Positions 33,388 through 44,882 of a stretch of 64,000 bases of DNA are shown one piece after another. Position 1 is the stretch's first letter. Each line of letters starts with the position of its first letter. The stretch is from Achatina immaculata. Its lineage: Eukaryota; Mollusca; Gastropoda; Stylommatophora; Achatinidae. The stretch covers positions 1,312,001 to 1,376,000 of the forward strand of contig CM019700.1 of assembly GCA_009760885.1 (NCBI GenBank). Reading direction: 5' to 3'. The position numbers were made by a program, and so were the translations under genes. Below the pieces are notes generated by a model. That model made no database searches. It had not been told where the DNA came from and was given only the letters and a program-made list of their open reading frames with translations.

Positions 33388-35125
33388 AGGCTGGCAGTAG
33401 TGTTCTGTATATCAAGAGACTGGCAGTAGTGTTGTAAATGTCAAGAGACTGGCAATAGTGTTCTAAATGTCAAGAGACTGGCAGTAGTGTTCTGTATGTC
33501 AAGAGATTGGCAGTAGTGTTCTGTATGTCAAGAGACTGGCAGTAGTGTTCTGTATGTCAAAAGAATGGCAGTAGTATTCTATATGTCAAGAGATTGGCAG
33601 TAGTGTTCTGTATGTCAAGAGACTAGTAGTAGTGTTCTGTATGTCAAGAGATTGGCAGTTGTGTTCTGTATGTCAAGAGACTAGTAGTAGTGTTCTGTAT
33701 GTCAAGAGACTAGTAGTAGTGTTCTGTATGTCAAGAGACCAGTAGTAGTGTTCTGTATGTCAAGAGACTAGTAGTAGTGTTCTGTATGTCAAGAGATTGG
33801 CAGTTGTGTTCTGTATGTCAAGAGACTAGTAATAGTGTTCTATATGTCAAGAGATTGGCAGTTGTGTTCTGTATGTCAAGAGACTAGTAATAGTGTTCTG
33901 TATGTCAAGAGACCAGTAGTAGTGTTCTGTATGTCAAGAGACTAGTAGCAGTTTTCTGTATGTCAAGAGATTGGCAGTTGTGTTCTGTATGTCAAGAGAC
34001 CAGTAGTAGTGTTCTGTATGTCAAGAGATTGGCAGTTGTGTTCTGTATGTCAAGAGACTAGTAATAGTGTTCTGTATGTCAAGAGACCAGTAGTAGTGTT
34101 CTGTATGTCAAGAGACTAGTAGTAGTGTTCTGTATGTCAAGAGATTGGCAGTTGTGTTCTGTATGTCAAGAGACCAGTAGTAGTGTTCTGTATGTCAAGA
34201 GATTGGCAGTTGTGTTCTGTATGTCAAGAGACTAGTAGTAGTGTTCTGTATGTCAAAAGACTAGTAGTAGTGTTCTGTATGTCAAGAGACTAGTAGTAGT
34301 GTTCTATATGTCAAGAGACCAGTAGTAGTGTTCTGTATGTCAAGAGACTAGTAGTAGTGTTCTGTATGTCAAGAGACCAGTAGTAGTGTTCTGTATGTCA
34401 AGAGATTGGCGGTAGTTTTCTGTATGTCAAGAGATTGGCGGTAGTGTTCTGTATGTCAAGAGATTGGCAATAGTGTTCTGTATGTCAAGAGACTAGCAGT
34501 AGTATTATGTATATGAAGAGACTGGCAATAGTGTTCTGTATGTCAAGAGACTGGCAGTAGTATTATGTATATCAAGAGACTGGCAGTAGTGTTCTGTATG
34601 TCAAGAGATTGGTGGTAGTATTATGTATGTCAAGAGACTGACAGTAGTATTATATATGTTAAGAGACTGGCAGTAGTATTATATATGTCACGAGACTGGC
34701 AATAGTATTATATATGTCAAGATATTGGCAATAGTGTTCTGTATGTCAAGAGACTGGCATTAGTATTATGTATGTCAAGAGACTGGCAGTAGTATTATGT
34801 ATGTCAAGAGACTAGTAGTAGTGTTCTGTATGTCAAGAGACTGGCAGTAGTGTTCTATATGTCAAGAGACTGGCAGTAGTGCTCTGTATGTCAAGAGATT
34901 GGCAGCAGTATTATGTATGTCAAGAGAGGGCAGTAGTATTATGTATGTCAAGAGATTGGTAGTAGTGTTCTGTATGTCAAGAGAATGGCAGTAGTGTTCT
35001 GTATGTCTAGAGACTGGTAGTAGTGTTCTGTTTGTCAAGATATTTGTAGTGTTCTGTTTGTCAAGATATGTGTAGTTTTCTGTTTGTCAAGATGTTTGTA
35101 GTGTTCTGTTTGTTAAGAGACTGAT
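33388..35125. repeat. 29-bp minisatellite, ~60 units, inside the transposon
   Basis: A 1.7-kb array of a unit containing GTCAAGAGACTAGTAGTAGT and GTTCTGTAT. Variants cluster by position: GACTGGCAG at both edges, GACTAGTAG, GACCAGTAG and GATTGGCAGTT in the middle, and an ATTATGTAT variant from about 34500 to 34970. The last units before 35125 are shortened. This indicates spread from the centre with older edges. The unit is not a multiple of three, so frames close quickly. Confidence 0.95.
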
Positions 35126-35129
35126 AATG

Positions 35130-35500
35130 TTCTGCACCGAAAATAATGGTGATTACCGAGAACTTTACAGGAAGACGATGTTCCAATTCAGAAAGCGTTT
35201 TATCAAAGCGCACGAAAAAAAAAATCAAGTAAACGATTTTCGTTATAGTTAGGTAAACCACAAACTACTGTTTGAGGGTTGTTTGTAACCCCTTTGACCT
35301 TCATGTTTGCAAAGTTGTTTGAAGGTTTGTATGCAACCCCTTTGACCATCATGTCTGCAAAGTGCAGATTATGCCAGCTGTAAAGACGAGCAGTAAACGT
35401 GGCCATTCACAGTTTCTCAGGGACTTTCAGTCAAATGTCGGAGCTGGTGAAAACTTGTCTTTGAAGATGGATCTTTAGTGATGAAGCAGTGCTTTACGTA
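35130..35500 (+). pseudogene. Transposase middle region with first catalytic Asp
   Basis: Frames with frameshifts give FQFRKRFIKAHEKK, PQTTVWGLL and then WIFSDEAVLYV (35466-35498), where D is the expected first catalytic residue of the DDE triad. A ~65-bp duplication with CAACCCCTTTGACC is present at 35275-35355 and disrupts the helix-turn-helix to catalytic linker. Confidence 0.55.
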
Positions 35501-35502
35501 AC

Positions 35503-36354
35503 CACCCATCAGTATCCTTGGTCGACGATCGGCTAAGCATTCACCGTCCAGTACGCCCTGTGGCGTCTTGCAGGACAGTAACAAACTCTCTCCACCTCTC
35601 ATGGTCCGTGGCCAGCCTTTGTATTGTGCCCTACCTGTGCTGCATGCTACTCATTTCCGCTTCTACGGTTCTCCACCATGTAACCTTTGGTCGTCCTCTC
35701 TTTCTTATTCCCTCGGGTGTCCATCTCATGGCTGTTTTACAGTTGTGTTGTCGGGGTCTCATTGGAGCACATGGCCATTCCATTTCCGGCGGTTTTTTTT
35801 TTCCTAGTATGACATGCATGCTCCAGTTGACGAGTAGGTCTCCATTGTTCAATGTCTGTGGCTATTAAATATTTAAAAGCCTTCTCATGCAGGTTGTGTG
35901 GAATGAAGCAAATTTCCTAATTTTCTTTTCTGTCGTTCGCCAGCACGTTCGCCAGCATTCTGTTCCATAGAGATAAGATACAGCTCTGGTACATTTTTAA
36001 TTTGGTTCTAGTACTGTACTGAAGAAACTTCCAGATGTTTTTTTAAAGATTGATGAAAAATGTTCTTGCTTTATTTGTTCTAAATAATTTTATTTGTTCC
36101 TCTGTCCTGTGTTAGTATGCTGTCAAGGTATGTGAAGGTATCTGTTTCCGTTATGATTTGTTCATTCATCTTAATCGCTGCTTGGTTCCTTATATTTACT
36201 TTCATTATTTCTGACTTCTTTATATTGATGTTCAGCCCCACTTGTCTGCTGACTGTATCTAGAGTGCTTGTTTTCTCCTGTATGTGCTGATGTTTATGTG
36301 CTAAGAGTCCTAAGGTTGCTACGCGTATATCATCTATATAATCCAAATCTTCAG
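35503..36354 (-). pseudogene. RTE-like F4 retrotransposon fragment nested in the transposon
   Basis: The minus strand reads DYIDDIRVA (a YIDD-like catalytic box, here preceded by D) at about 36345, then LNINIKKSEIMKVN, TFTYLDSILTQD, IRKRGRPKVTWWRTVEAEM and a C-terminus YWTVNA near 35540. The RT fingers are missing (5' truncation). Several stops and frameshifts. Host transposase coding resumes immediately at 36355 (NCHNCRIWG). A second piece of the same family is at 43975-44160. Confidence 0.83.
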
Positions 36355-36830
36355 AGAAGGTAAACTGTCATAACTGCAGAATATGGGGATAAGAAAACCC
36401 TTAAGCCATTCGACAAGTGAAATGTCGGGTGTGCTTTATCATATTGGAAAGTTATGGGGCCCTTTTTCCTTTGTGGAGCAAACAGTGACAGCAGTGATTT
36501 ACCTGGACATGTTACAAATATATTTGTTACCTCAGTTGGAAGATAATATGGTGTTCCAGTAAGATGGTGATCTACACACTGTGGTCGTACTGTCCGAGAA
36601 TTTCTCGACATGCATTTTCCTGATTTGGGCGTGATGAACCAGTTCCGTAGCCTCCGCGCTCGCCTGATATTACGCCGCTTAACTTCTTCCTAAGGAGATA
36701 CATTAAAGACATTGTTTACAAAACCCCTATAACCTCCTTCGATGAACTCAAGCTCAAGATTTTTGTTGCTGTGATGGAAAGTTACACCGCAAAAGCTGGA
36801 GAACACTTAAAGGGAAACTGACTACCATTC
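36355..36830 (+). pseudogene. Transposase C-terminal half (DDE)
   Basis: NCHNCRIWG, YWKVMGPFF, VEQTVTAVIYLDMLQIYLLP, then a Q-stop-DG version of the QQDGAPPH block at 36556. Next come frames carrying SPDITPLN-like, IKDIVYKTPITSFDELKLK and VMESYTAKAGEHLKG before the stop near 36822. The order matches Tc1/mariner-type transposases. At least one stop and two frameshifts. Confidence 0.75.
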
Positions 36831-36984
36831 TGACATCTTACATGGCATGAAAAGCAGGCTTGTTGAAGTTGTTTAGCATTCTGCAGTTATGATTCTACAT
36901 GAATTAAAACTTTTCATGTTCTGTGAGCAGAATTTTGTTGTTTCCGGCTTGAAAATTATAGGCCACGGTAAACCCGACAAAAAA

Positions 36985-37140
36985 GAGGTCGACCACGTGA
37001 AACTCTAAAGAGGACATTGTTAAGAGAGGCCACTTCAGTGGGCATATCATCCCTCGATGAGATTGAAACACTCGCTGAAGACAGGAAATCTTGCCGAACT
37101 ACCATGTGACGTTTAGCGGCACGAGAAGGGTGTAAGAAAA
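36985..37140 (+). pseudogene. Tiny retrotransposon C-terminal fragment inside the right TIR region
   Basis: KKRGRPRETLKRTLLREATS and SSLDEIETLAEDRKSCRTT correspond to the basic end of an RTE-like ORF2 (RGRPxxTWRRT...A.DR..WR). About 150 bp, wedged between two parts of the transposon's right sub-terminal repeat, which otherwise mirrors the left one. Confidence 0.6.
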
Positions 37141-37176
37141 AGAAACCCCGACAATAATTTTAAACCACCCCGTGTA

Positions 37177-37485
37177 TGTTCGTAATTTGGGCATCATCAA
37201 GCTAGCGAGGTCTAGATAGTCCGTTTTTCCAGTAGTCAGGGTTGTTTGAGCAGTCGGGAGATCGGCCAGTGCCCCTTGGCCCCACAGAAATGTACCTCTA
37301 AACTCCATAGAGCTTCATTATCTTTCACCTTTCTTATGTTGCCCTGGGGCCAAGATCGCAATCAGTACTCGAATGCCGGCAATTACTGACAGCGCGTCCG
37401 ATTATTACACTGATAGGAGACCAGGGAACTGACCTGGTCGTGATTGAAGAAGTGGTGGTACATCTCCCTCGGCGATCTTCGCGAC
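37177..37485. other. No recognisable feature
   Basis: Flank of the transposon. No coding frame or repeat found. Confidence 0.45.
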
Positions 37486-37720
37486 AGGCTTTACGGGACG
37501 CTCTCATGGCGGGCTTTACGGGACGCTCTCGTGGCGGGCTTTACGGAACGCTCTCGTGGCGGGCTTTACATGACGCTCTCGTGGCAGGCTTTACGGGACG
37601 CTCTCGTGGCAGGCCTTACGGGACGCTCTCGTGGCGGGCCTTACGGGACGCCCTCGTGGCGGGCTTTACATGACGCTCTCGTGGCAGGCTTTACGAGATG
37701 CTCCAGTGACAGACTCTATG
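37486..37720. repeat. 25-bp minisatellite, ~9 units
   Basis: Unit core GGCTTTACGGGACGCTCTCG plus TGGCG. Two units carry ACATGACG instead of ACGGGACG at a spacing of ~110 bp, hinting at a four- to five-unit duplication. GC-rich compared with its flanks. Confidence 0.95.
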
Positions 37721-38884
37721 GGACTTACGTGTGTAATGGCTACTTGGTAGCTGATACATTTAGATACTACAATCTTTAGAGTTTAACTGGGGTTCTGCAG
37801 TTTCACATTTGATGTTTCTGACTGAAGTATATTGTTCTACATTTAATAAAATCTTTTATCATTATCATATACAACTACAATGTGGTCCACTAAAAATTAT
37901 GGGAAAAGCAATGAAAAGTTGATTCTTATTTTTTTTTTTAATATAGCGCTTCAGGTGAGACCAAAAAGAGGTGAAACCTTGATCCCTCCTTCCACAAGCT
38001 GTTGTCTACACGACCTGTGCTTTGGAAGCGTTGCAAAACAGAATATTGGCCGGGTATAGTTTGCTGGCACTGGCTTCGTAATAGATAAGCCAGCTCCTCA
38101 CATAGAAGTGCATAAACATACTGTTGTAAAGGAGATGAGAGAGAAATAGAAGAAATCTTATTGCATAATTTCCCTTGTCTGTACGACTGGACGTATTGAT
38201 TATAAATGTGGAATTAATTTCGTAAACGGTACATAATTGTGGCTGCCTTTTCCAGCTATCATATCCTTCTGTAAAGTATGTAAAGGGCGTGCTTGCGTTT
38301 TCCTGTCTATTCCAAAACAAATGGAGCACCCGTGAAGATAAATTGTATACCCGTCATTAGTCACAGTAAGGGCCGTTCACAAACGCCGCAAACGATATAG
38401 GAATAGATCTGGAGACTGAAGAGTTAACATCATTTACCCCACATAGTAACATGAGAATGATACAATCATCCTGTTTTTACTAACTTGGGCCGGGGGTGGG
38501 TGGCGGGGGCAGGTGGTGGATTTTCTTCCAAATTAACAATTATATTTCCGATAGTTTCTACGCTCTTTGAAGGCTTTTGAGAAAAGTTATAACCGTTTTG
38601 AAGTATTATTCATATTTTCATTTCGTCGACCGTCATTGTTTTTTTTATTTTGTTTTTGATTGACCAAGGTAGTTATAAAAACTGCTGATTTACTCACTTC
38701 CAGGAAAAAGTTTCTGCTCGATTTGCCTTTCCAGACGGATTTTCCGCACAGTTAAAGATAACTGTGATTCTGCAGGGTTTTTTTTTTTTCTACTGAACTT
38801 TTCTAGCGGATACAAATGTATGATATTTTGATTGTAAGAATTTTGCGGAAAATCTTTCCAAGTCTGACTAGGCTTAATGAGTAG
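37721..38884. other. Unannotated AT-rich stretch
   Basis: About 1.15 kb with poly-T runs and no supported coding frame or known repeat. Confidence 0.5.
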
Positions 38885-39150
38885 CTTCATCAACTCTGGG
38901 AGCAGAAACTGGTATCCTCATTAACTCTGGGAACAGAAACTGGTATCATTCATCAGCTCTGGGGACAGAAACTGGTATCCTTCATCAACTCTGGGGACAG
39001 AAACTGGTATCATTCATCAGCTCTGGGGTTAGAAACTGGTATCCTTCATCAACTCTGGGGACAGAAACTGGTATCATTCATCAGCTCTGGGGTTAGAAAC
39101 TGGTATCCTTCATCAACTCTGGGGACAGAAACTGATATCACGCATCATCC
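38885..39150. repeat. ~31-32-bp minisatellite, ~8 units
   Basis: Core CTCTGGGGACAGAAACTGGT and ATC(A/C)TTCATCA. Units alternate (ACAGAAAC with CTTCATCAAC; TTAGAAAC with ATTCATCAGC), giving a two-unit higher-order pattern between 38955 and 39125. Confidence 0.93.
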
Positions 39151-39372
39151 CTGAACAGAAGCGGGCTCTCTAGTGCAGTGGTCTTGCTTGTAACGTTATC
39201 GCCCATTAATCATAAGTCGTGTAGACAAGCCGGCTCGGTCATGCTTTGTTTTTGTTTTACTTTGTTTCCTTGCATTTCGTACATATTGTACTTAGTGTCC
39301 ATCTCTGGCCAGATGTAGTGATTGTTAAGTAGGACAGAAGGAAGTGCTTTCTGTAGATCTGTGGACCAGTGG

Positions 39373-39824
<452 letters not shown>

Positions 39825-39939
39825 GTAGCAAATTTAGGTCATATTAAAAGCATTGAAATAGTTAATTCTTGTTGATTGCCAGTAGTTTGAAACATCTTTT
39901 TTTTCATGTGACATGGGTTCATCTAACTTAGGGTCTGGA

Positions 39940-40560
39940 CCACCTGCCACTGCTGATCTTTAGTCGCGGGTCTCTTACCATTGCTGATCTAGGATTGGTG
40001 GTGGGGGGGGGGGTCACGACCATTGCTGATCACAGTCGCGGATCATTTACTATTGCTGATCTTGGATTGGGGGTCACTTACTATTGTTAATATAGAGTCA
40101 CGGGTCACCTATCGTTGATGATGTAGTGTTGCGAGTCACGTACCATTTGCTGATCTAGGATCACGTTTCACCTGCCATTGCTTATCTAGAGTCCTGCATC
40201 ATGTACGATTGCTGATTTTTTAGTCGCGAGTCACTTACTATTGCTGATCTAGGGTCTCGAGTCACCTACTATTGCTGATATAGGGTCTCAAGTCACCTAC
40301 TATTGGTGATCTAGGGTCTCAAGTCACCTACTATTGCTGATCTAGGGTCTCAAGTCACCTACTATTGCTGATCTAGGGTCTCAAGTCACCTACTATTGCT
40401 GATCTAGGGTCTCAAGTCACCTGCTATTGCTGATCTAGGGTCTCAAATCATCTACTATTGCTGACTAGGGTCTCAAGTCACCTACTATTGCTGATCTAGG
40501 GTCTCAAGTCACCTACTATTGCTGATCTAGGGTCGCGGATCACTTACTGTAGCTATTTCA
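39940..40560. repeat. 31-bp minisatellite, ~20 units
   Basis: Unit GTCTCAAGTCACCTACTATT plus GCTGATCTAGG. The left third is diverged (GTCGCGGGTCAC variants), the right two thirds nearly uniform. The phrase GGGTCGCG.GTCAC resembles the sub-terminal GGGTCTCG / GGTCGCG sequence of the adjacent hAT-like element, suggesting the array grew from that element. Confidence 0.93.
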
Positions 40561-40647
40561 TAGCCGCGATTAAAAAAAAAACGTTTGTAAACAGCTGCGT
40601 TAGCCAGACCGAAAAATTGGTTTAGTGTGTCACCATAGACACTGGTG

Positions 40648-40912
40648 TGAAGTGCAGTAAGGTTTTTGGAGCGAAATACAGTAAAGTTTTTGGAGCGAAG
40701 TGCAGTAAGGTTTTTGGAGCGAAGTGCAGTAAGTTTTTTGGAAGTGCTGTAAAGTTTTTGGAGTGAAGTGCAGTAACGCTTTTGGAGCGAAGTGCAGTAA
40801 GGTTTTTGGAACGAAGTGTAGTAAGGTTTTTGGAACGAAGTGCACTAAGGTTTTTGGAGCGAAGTGCAGTAAGGTTTTTTGGAAGGAAGTGCAGTAAGGT
40901 TTTGGCAAATAC
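40648..40912. repeat. 24-bp minisatellite, ~11 units
   Basis: Unit GCGAAGTGCAGTAAGGTTTT plus TGGA. 24 is divisible by three, which explains the two minus-strand open frames (LHFAPKT type). Confidence 0.95.
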
Positions 40913-41230
40913 TACTTCTCCAACTAGGGTATACATATTCTCAGTCTACTGATCGCTTTTCTTTTCTATGTTTCAGAATGGTTATTACCTGAAATTTAAC
41001 GTATGGAATAGCTATAGGATTGTCTAACCTATTACTCATCAGATCTGTCTGTACGACAGATTGTTAAAAAAAAGACTTTACAGCACGAGTGCACAGTGGG
41101 CACTTTCGATGCGTATACCTTTTAACTAAAACTGTACAATACAAGACAAGGACTAGATTTTCACGAAGACTCGCTGAGTCCAGAAAAGAGGAACTGACCT
41201 AAAAGAAAACAGAAGAAAGACATGAAAGTG

Positions 41231-41936
41231 GGTTACCGGTTTGGTTAGAAGATTGCTGATATCTGTCCCGGTTGGGTTGGAAGATTGCTGATATCTGTCC
41301 CGGTTGAGTTGGAAGATTGCTGATATCTGTCCTGGTTGGGTTGGAAGATTGCTGATATCTGTCCTGGTTGGGTTGGAAGATTGCTGATATCTGTCCCGGT
41401 TGGGTTGGATGAGTGCTGATATCCGCTCCTGTTGGGTTGGAAGATTGCTGATATCTGCCCCGGTTGGGTTGGAAGATTGCTGATATCTGCCCCGATTGGG
41501 TTGGAAGATTGTTGATATCTGCCACCGTTGGGTTGGAAGATTGCTGGTATCTGTCCCGGCTGGGTTAGAAGATTGCTGATATCTGCCCCGGTTGGGTTGG
41601 AAGATTGCTGATATCTGTCCCGGTTGGGTTGGATGAGTGCTGATATCTGTCCCGGTTGGATTAGAAGAGTGCTGATATCTGTCCCGGTTAGGTTAGAAGA
41701 TTGCTGATATCTGCCCCGGTTGGGTTGGAAGAGTGCTGATATATGTCCCGGTTGGGTTGGATGAGTGCTGATATCTGTCCCGGTTGGATTAGAAGAGTGC
41801 TGATATCTGTCCCGGTTAGGTTAGAAGATTGCTGATATCTGCCCCGGTTGGGTTGGAAGATTGCTGATATATGTCCCGGTTGGATTGGATGAGTGCTGAT
41901 ATCTGTCCCGGTTGGATTAGAAGATTGCTGATATCT
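41231..41936. repeat. 32-bp minisatellite, ~22 units
   Basis: Unit GATTGCTGATATCTGTCCCG plus GTTGGGTTGGAA. A block of four units (containing GGATGAGTGC and GGATTAGAAGAGTGC variants) is repeated at ~41610-41720 and ~41740-41850, so larger blocks have been duplicated as well. Confidence 0.95.
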
Positions 41937-42149
41937 GTCACAGATAATTTGATTTCAGGAAGAGTACTGTTATAAAGACTTGCAGTCGTGTCAGAATGAT
42001 AAGGGAAGATAGAAATAGCCTGTACAGATCTTATAGATACAAGTTTACAGATAGCCAGTACAGATCTTATAGATACAAATCCTGCAAGGGGTGGAGTTTA
42101 GGGGAGGTTGTCATGGAAGCCAGGATTGTGTCCCTGTTCCCCGGACTGT

Positions 42150-42360
42150 TGATGGCATCTTCTCTCTCTCTCTCTCCTTTCTCTCTCTCCTTTTCCATTT
42201 CTCCCCCTCTCTCTCTCCTCTTTCTCTCCCTGTCTCTCCCGATCTCTTTCTCCCTCCTTCTCTCTTTCCTTTCTGTCTCTCTCCTTACTCTCCCTCTCTC
42301 CTCTCTCTCTCCCTCTCCCTCTCTCTCTCTGTCTCTCTCTCCCTCCCTCTCTCTCTCATT
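42150..42360. repeat. CT-rich polypyrimidine tract
   Basis: Imperfect (CT)n/(CCCT)n. Frames on either strand are low complexity only. Confidence 0.93.
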
Positions 42361-42498
42361 ATAGGAAACACAATTCAAGACAACATTATAACAAGGGTAT
42401 CCGATTTCACAGGACTCAATAACCAGAACTATATCCACGAGTCGAGTGGCGGGCCTTGTCTGAATCAACCAGTATTTTACAAAATACATAATTATGAG

Positions 42499-42626
42499 AA
42501 AAGGTGGGAGTTACGAAAGAAAGGTGGCAGTTAAGAAAGAAAGGTGGCAGTTACGAAAGAAAGGTGGCAGTTAAGAAAGAAAGGTGGCAGTTAAGAAAGA
42601 AAGGTGGCAGTTACGAAAGAAAGGTG
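42499..42626. repeat. 20-bp minisatellite, 6 units
   Basis: Unit GAAAGGTGGCAGTTAAGAAA with A/C alternation at one position (TTAAG / TTACG). Confidence 0.95.
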
Positions 42627-43540
42627 GGGCCGGAGATTTGATGGTTTCTTTCGCAGCAGAACAACGCTGGAGTCAGGAGCACACACCCCCCACCCCAGGT
42701 CGAAAATCCACGTATAAGTTTTGACTCCTCCAAAACTTCTCTACTAATAGCCTGCACGGTGACCGCAAGTCTTACCGATAATATAAACAGTTTATTAATA
42801 CATATTTTGTATGTTATTTGTATTATATACTGTATTCTTAAAATAACGTAAGGTAGAGGAAAAGAAAATGTTATTAAGAAAATCATCATCATCATCATTT
42901 CTCTGTACTCCCAACGCCCAATGGAGCATAAGGAGTCAGCAAAGGTTCTCTTCTGGAGACACTTCTTGCCGTTCAGTTATTAGATTTTCACACACATACA
43001 CAACAGATAAATAGGGCACATGATGATTATTTACTGTTCATTACATGGGCGTGGGTCATCATAATGGTCCTCATCCTCCTCATCTTCACGTCGAGTAGGC
43101 TGAGGAAGAGGAGAAGGAGGAGGAGGAGAGATTGATATTGCAGCCTCAGCTAAAGACCCCAGTCTATGCCAGATGTCAAGTTGTTCAGTACTTTCTTGTA
43201 ACGTGGCGTGTCTTCTTGGCAACACTTCCAGCACCACCAGTGGCACAACTTGGTCTGGGCCTGTCCCATGATGTTATTCAAAGCTTACCGTGCCCACTAA
43301 CACGATGCCAGCTACTCGAGGACCCACTGCAAGAGTTCACTTTGTACTCCACACTCTCCGTTCGTCTGTGAGTTTTGTTGTTGTTATTGATGTTGTTGTT
43401 TTTTGCTTTCTTTTGTTTTTCAAACTGTCGCAAATCTGCAACAATTTTTACAATATATTTCTTGAACAAACACAAAAATGCCCTTTTAAGCGGACTTGTA
43501 CGGTTCAGGCCAGTGTTGCACGAGTGTCATAAATTCCATT
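42627..43540. other. No recognisable feature
   Basis: Contains a small (ATC)n at 42884-42898 and poly-T patches. No supported gene. Confidence 0.45.
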
Positions 43541-43625
43541 TTCATAATACTCACCCGAACTGCAGAAGAAGGCCCTTAAGGGGCGAGTGCCACCCGTGGG
43601 CCGCAACTTGGACACCCCTGCACTA
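43541..43625 (-). mobile_element. hAT-like terminus fragment
   Basis: The reverse strand begins GCAGGGGTGTCCAAGTTGCG and GGCCCACGGGTGGCACTCG. CAGGGGTGTCCAA next to a GCGGCCC stretch is a common start of non-autonomous hAT elements in animals. The other end is not visible. Confidence 0.45.
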
Positions 43626-43844
43626 TAAGATTTCGTTGAACCCGAGGCACTACAGGCAGTTCACGGCCTTGAACTATCTACATAAAACAATATACTACGT
43701 AACATAGAAAGTATATATTACAAATGTGTAACATTACAAATAGCTAACAGAAAGCACACAACCGGCACCCAATAGAAAGAACATGTAGGATTTCATATAC
43801 AAACGTCGTTACAGTTAGTTAAGGGAACACTTTTTGCAGACATC

Positions 43845-43940
43845 CTGCAAAAGGGTAAAATCTCCGTTATCAAGCCATTAAGGCATATTGGGGATAGGGT
43901 GTTAGGTCTGTATTTCCAAGACCTTCGGCACATGAACGTG
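43845..43940 (-). mobile_element. SINE 3'-tail fragment
   Basis: The minus strand carries GTGCCGAAGGTCTTGG, CCTAACACCCTATCCCCAAT, ATGCCTTAATGGC and ATTTTACCC. The same order is at 54532-54625 on the plus strand. The last part resembles the CGGCATTTTGC...TTTTTACCTTTACC end of the SINE at 56015. Confidence 0.6.
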
Positions 43941-43974
43941 TGTTGTGATCAGTATCACTTTTTTTTTTTAGGAC

Positions 43975-44160
43975 CGATGAAAGCTGTTCTTGCTTTATTT
44001 GTTCTAAATAATTTTATTTGTTCCTCTATCTTGTGTTAGTATGCTGCCAAGGTATGTGAAGGTATCTGTTTCCGTTATGATTTGTTCATTCATCTTAATC
44101 GCTGCTTGGTTCTTTATATTTACTTTCATTATTTCTGACTTCTTTATATTTTGGTGTGTA
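43975..44160 (-). pseudogene. RTE-like F4 fragment
   Basis: Nearly identical at the DNA level to 36050-36225 of the F4 copy (GCTTTATTTGTTCTAAATAA, TATGTGAAGGTATCTGTTTC, TTCATTATTTCTGACTTC). It covers only the segment after the RT catalytic box. The F2 insertion at 44173 lies just to the right. Confidence 0.82.
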
Positions 44161-44882
44161 CCAGAAAAAAAGGCCTTACTTTGAACATCAAAAAGACAGA
44201 GACTATGGTTATATCTAAGAAACAGAATCCACCAGCATGCAGTATAAAATTAAACGGAACTATTCTAAAGCAGGTGCAGAAATTCAAATACCTTGGAGCA
44301 GTAATAACTTCAGATGGGAAATGCAAAACAGAAATTAGGAACAGAATAGGCCAAGCAAAGACTGCATTTCAGAGAATGAGAAACATATTAGCTAACATAT
44401 CTTTATCAATGAATGTTAGAAAACGAGTCCTAAAATGTTATATTGAACCTATCTTGTTATATGGAAGTGAATCATGGACAATAGGCAAGTCTGCACAAAA
44501 ATCATTGGAAGCAGCAGAAATGTGGTTTATTAGAAGAATGTTGCGAATCCCCTGGACAGCAAAAATAACTAATGAAGAATGTATGAGAAGAGCTGGAGAG
44601 ACAAAAAACCTTGTCAGAAAGATAAGAAAGAGACAATGTACTTTTATAGGACATGCAATGAGAAGAGGGGGCATTGAAAATATTGTAACAACAGGAAAAA
44701 TAGAAGCAGGAAGATCAAGAGGAAGACCAAGAGAAATGATACTGGACAGTCTGACGGGATGGTGTGAGAGGAGATCACCAACTGAACTGATGGCCTGCAT
44801 GAAGGATCGTGTACTCTGGAGAAGCATAATAGCCAACGCCAGTCAGCACGGCACCTGATGATGATGATGACCAGAAAAAAAG
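44161..44882 (+). pseudogene. RTE-like F2 copy with 12-bp target duplication
   Basis: Insertion flanked by CCAGAAAAAAAG at 44161-44172 and 44871-44882. The frame is uninterrupted from about 44173 to the stop at 44856-44858, covering only the post-palm part: LTLNIKKTETMVISKKQN, FKYLGAVITSDGKCKTEI, LLYGSESWTIGK, EAAEMWFIRRMLRIPWTA, FIGHAMRRGGIENI, GRSRGRPREMILDSLTGW and ANASQHGT. A (GATGAT)n tail follows. The intact frame and clean duplication make it one of the younger insertions in the window. The YADD palm is missing, so the copy is dead on arrival. Confidence 0.92.

Larger units (their letters stand above)
33001..37176 (+). mobile_element. Tc1/mariner-like DNA transposon, 4.17 kb with nested insertions
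   Basis: Terminal inverted repeats of ~30 bp: left CAAGGTGGTTCAAAATTACT from 33003, right ends AATAATTTTAAACCACCCCG then TG at 37174. TA dinucleotides flank both ends (33001-33002 and 37175-37176), as expected for TA target duplication. A broken transposase lies on the plus strand in four parts: N-terminal ATAQEKAIILL at about 33166; a middle part at 35130-35500 that includes WIFSDEAVLYV with the first catalytic Asp (35466-35498); a C-terminal half from 36355 with NCHNCRIWG, GPFF and YLDMLQ; and the second Asp block (QxDG at about 36556). Between them sit an 18-bp array, a 29-bp array and a retrotransposon fragment. The natural element would be about 1.3-1.5 kb. Confidence 0.85.

Noticed and set aside
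41199..41525. 108-codon minus-strand frame rich in Gln and Asn
   Set aside because: Follows the 32-bp minisatellite; it stops as units vary.
43031..43707. Several open frames around 43030-43710 considered as exons
   Set aside because: No splice-site pairs, low-complexity T-rich coding, and part of the stretch is a hAT-like terminus.
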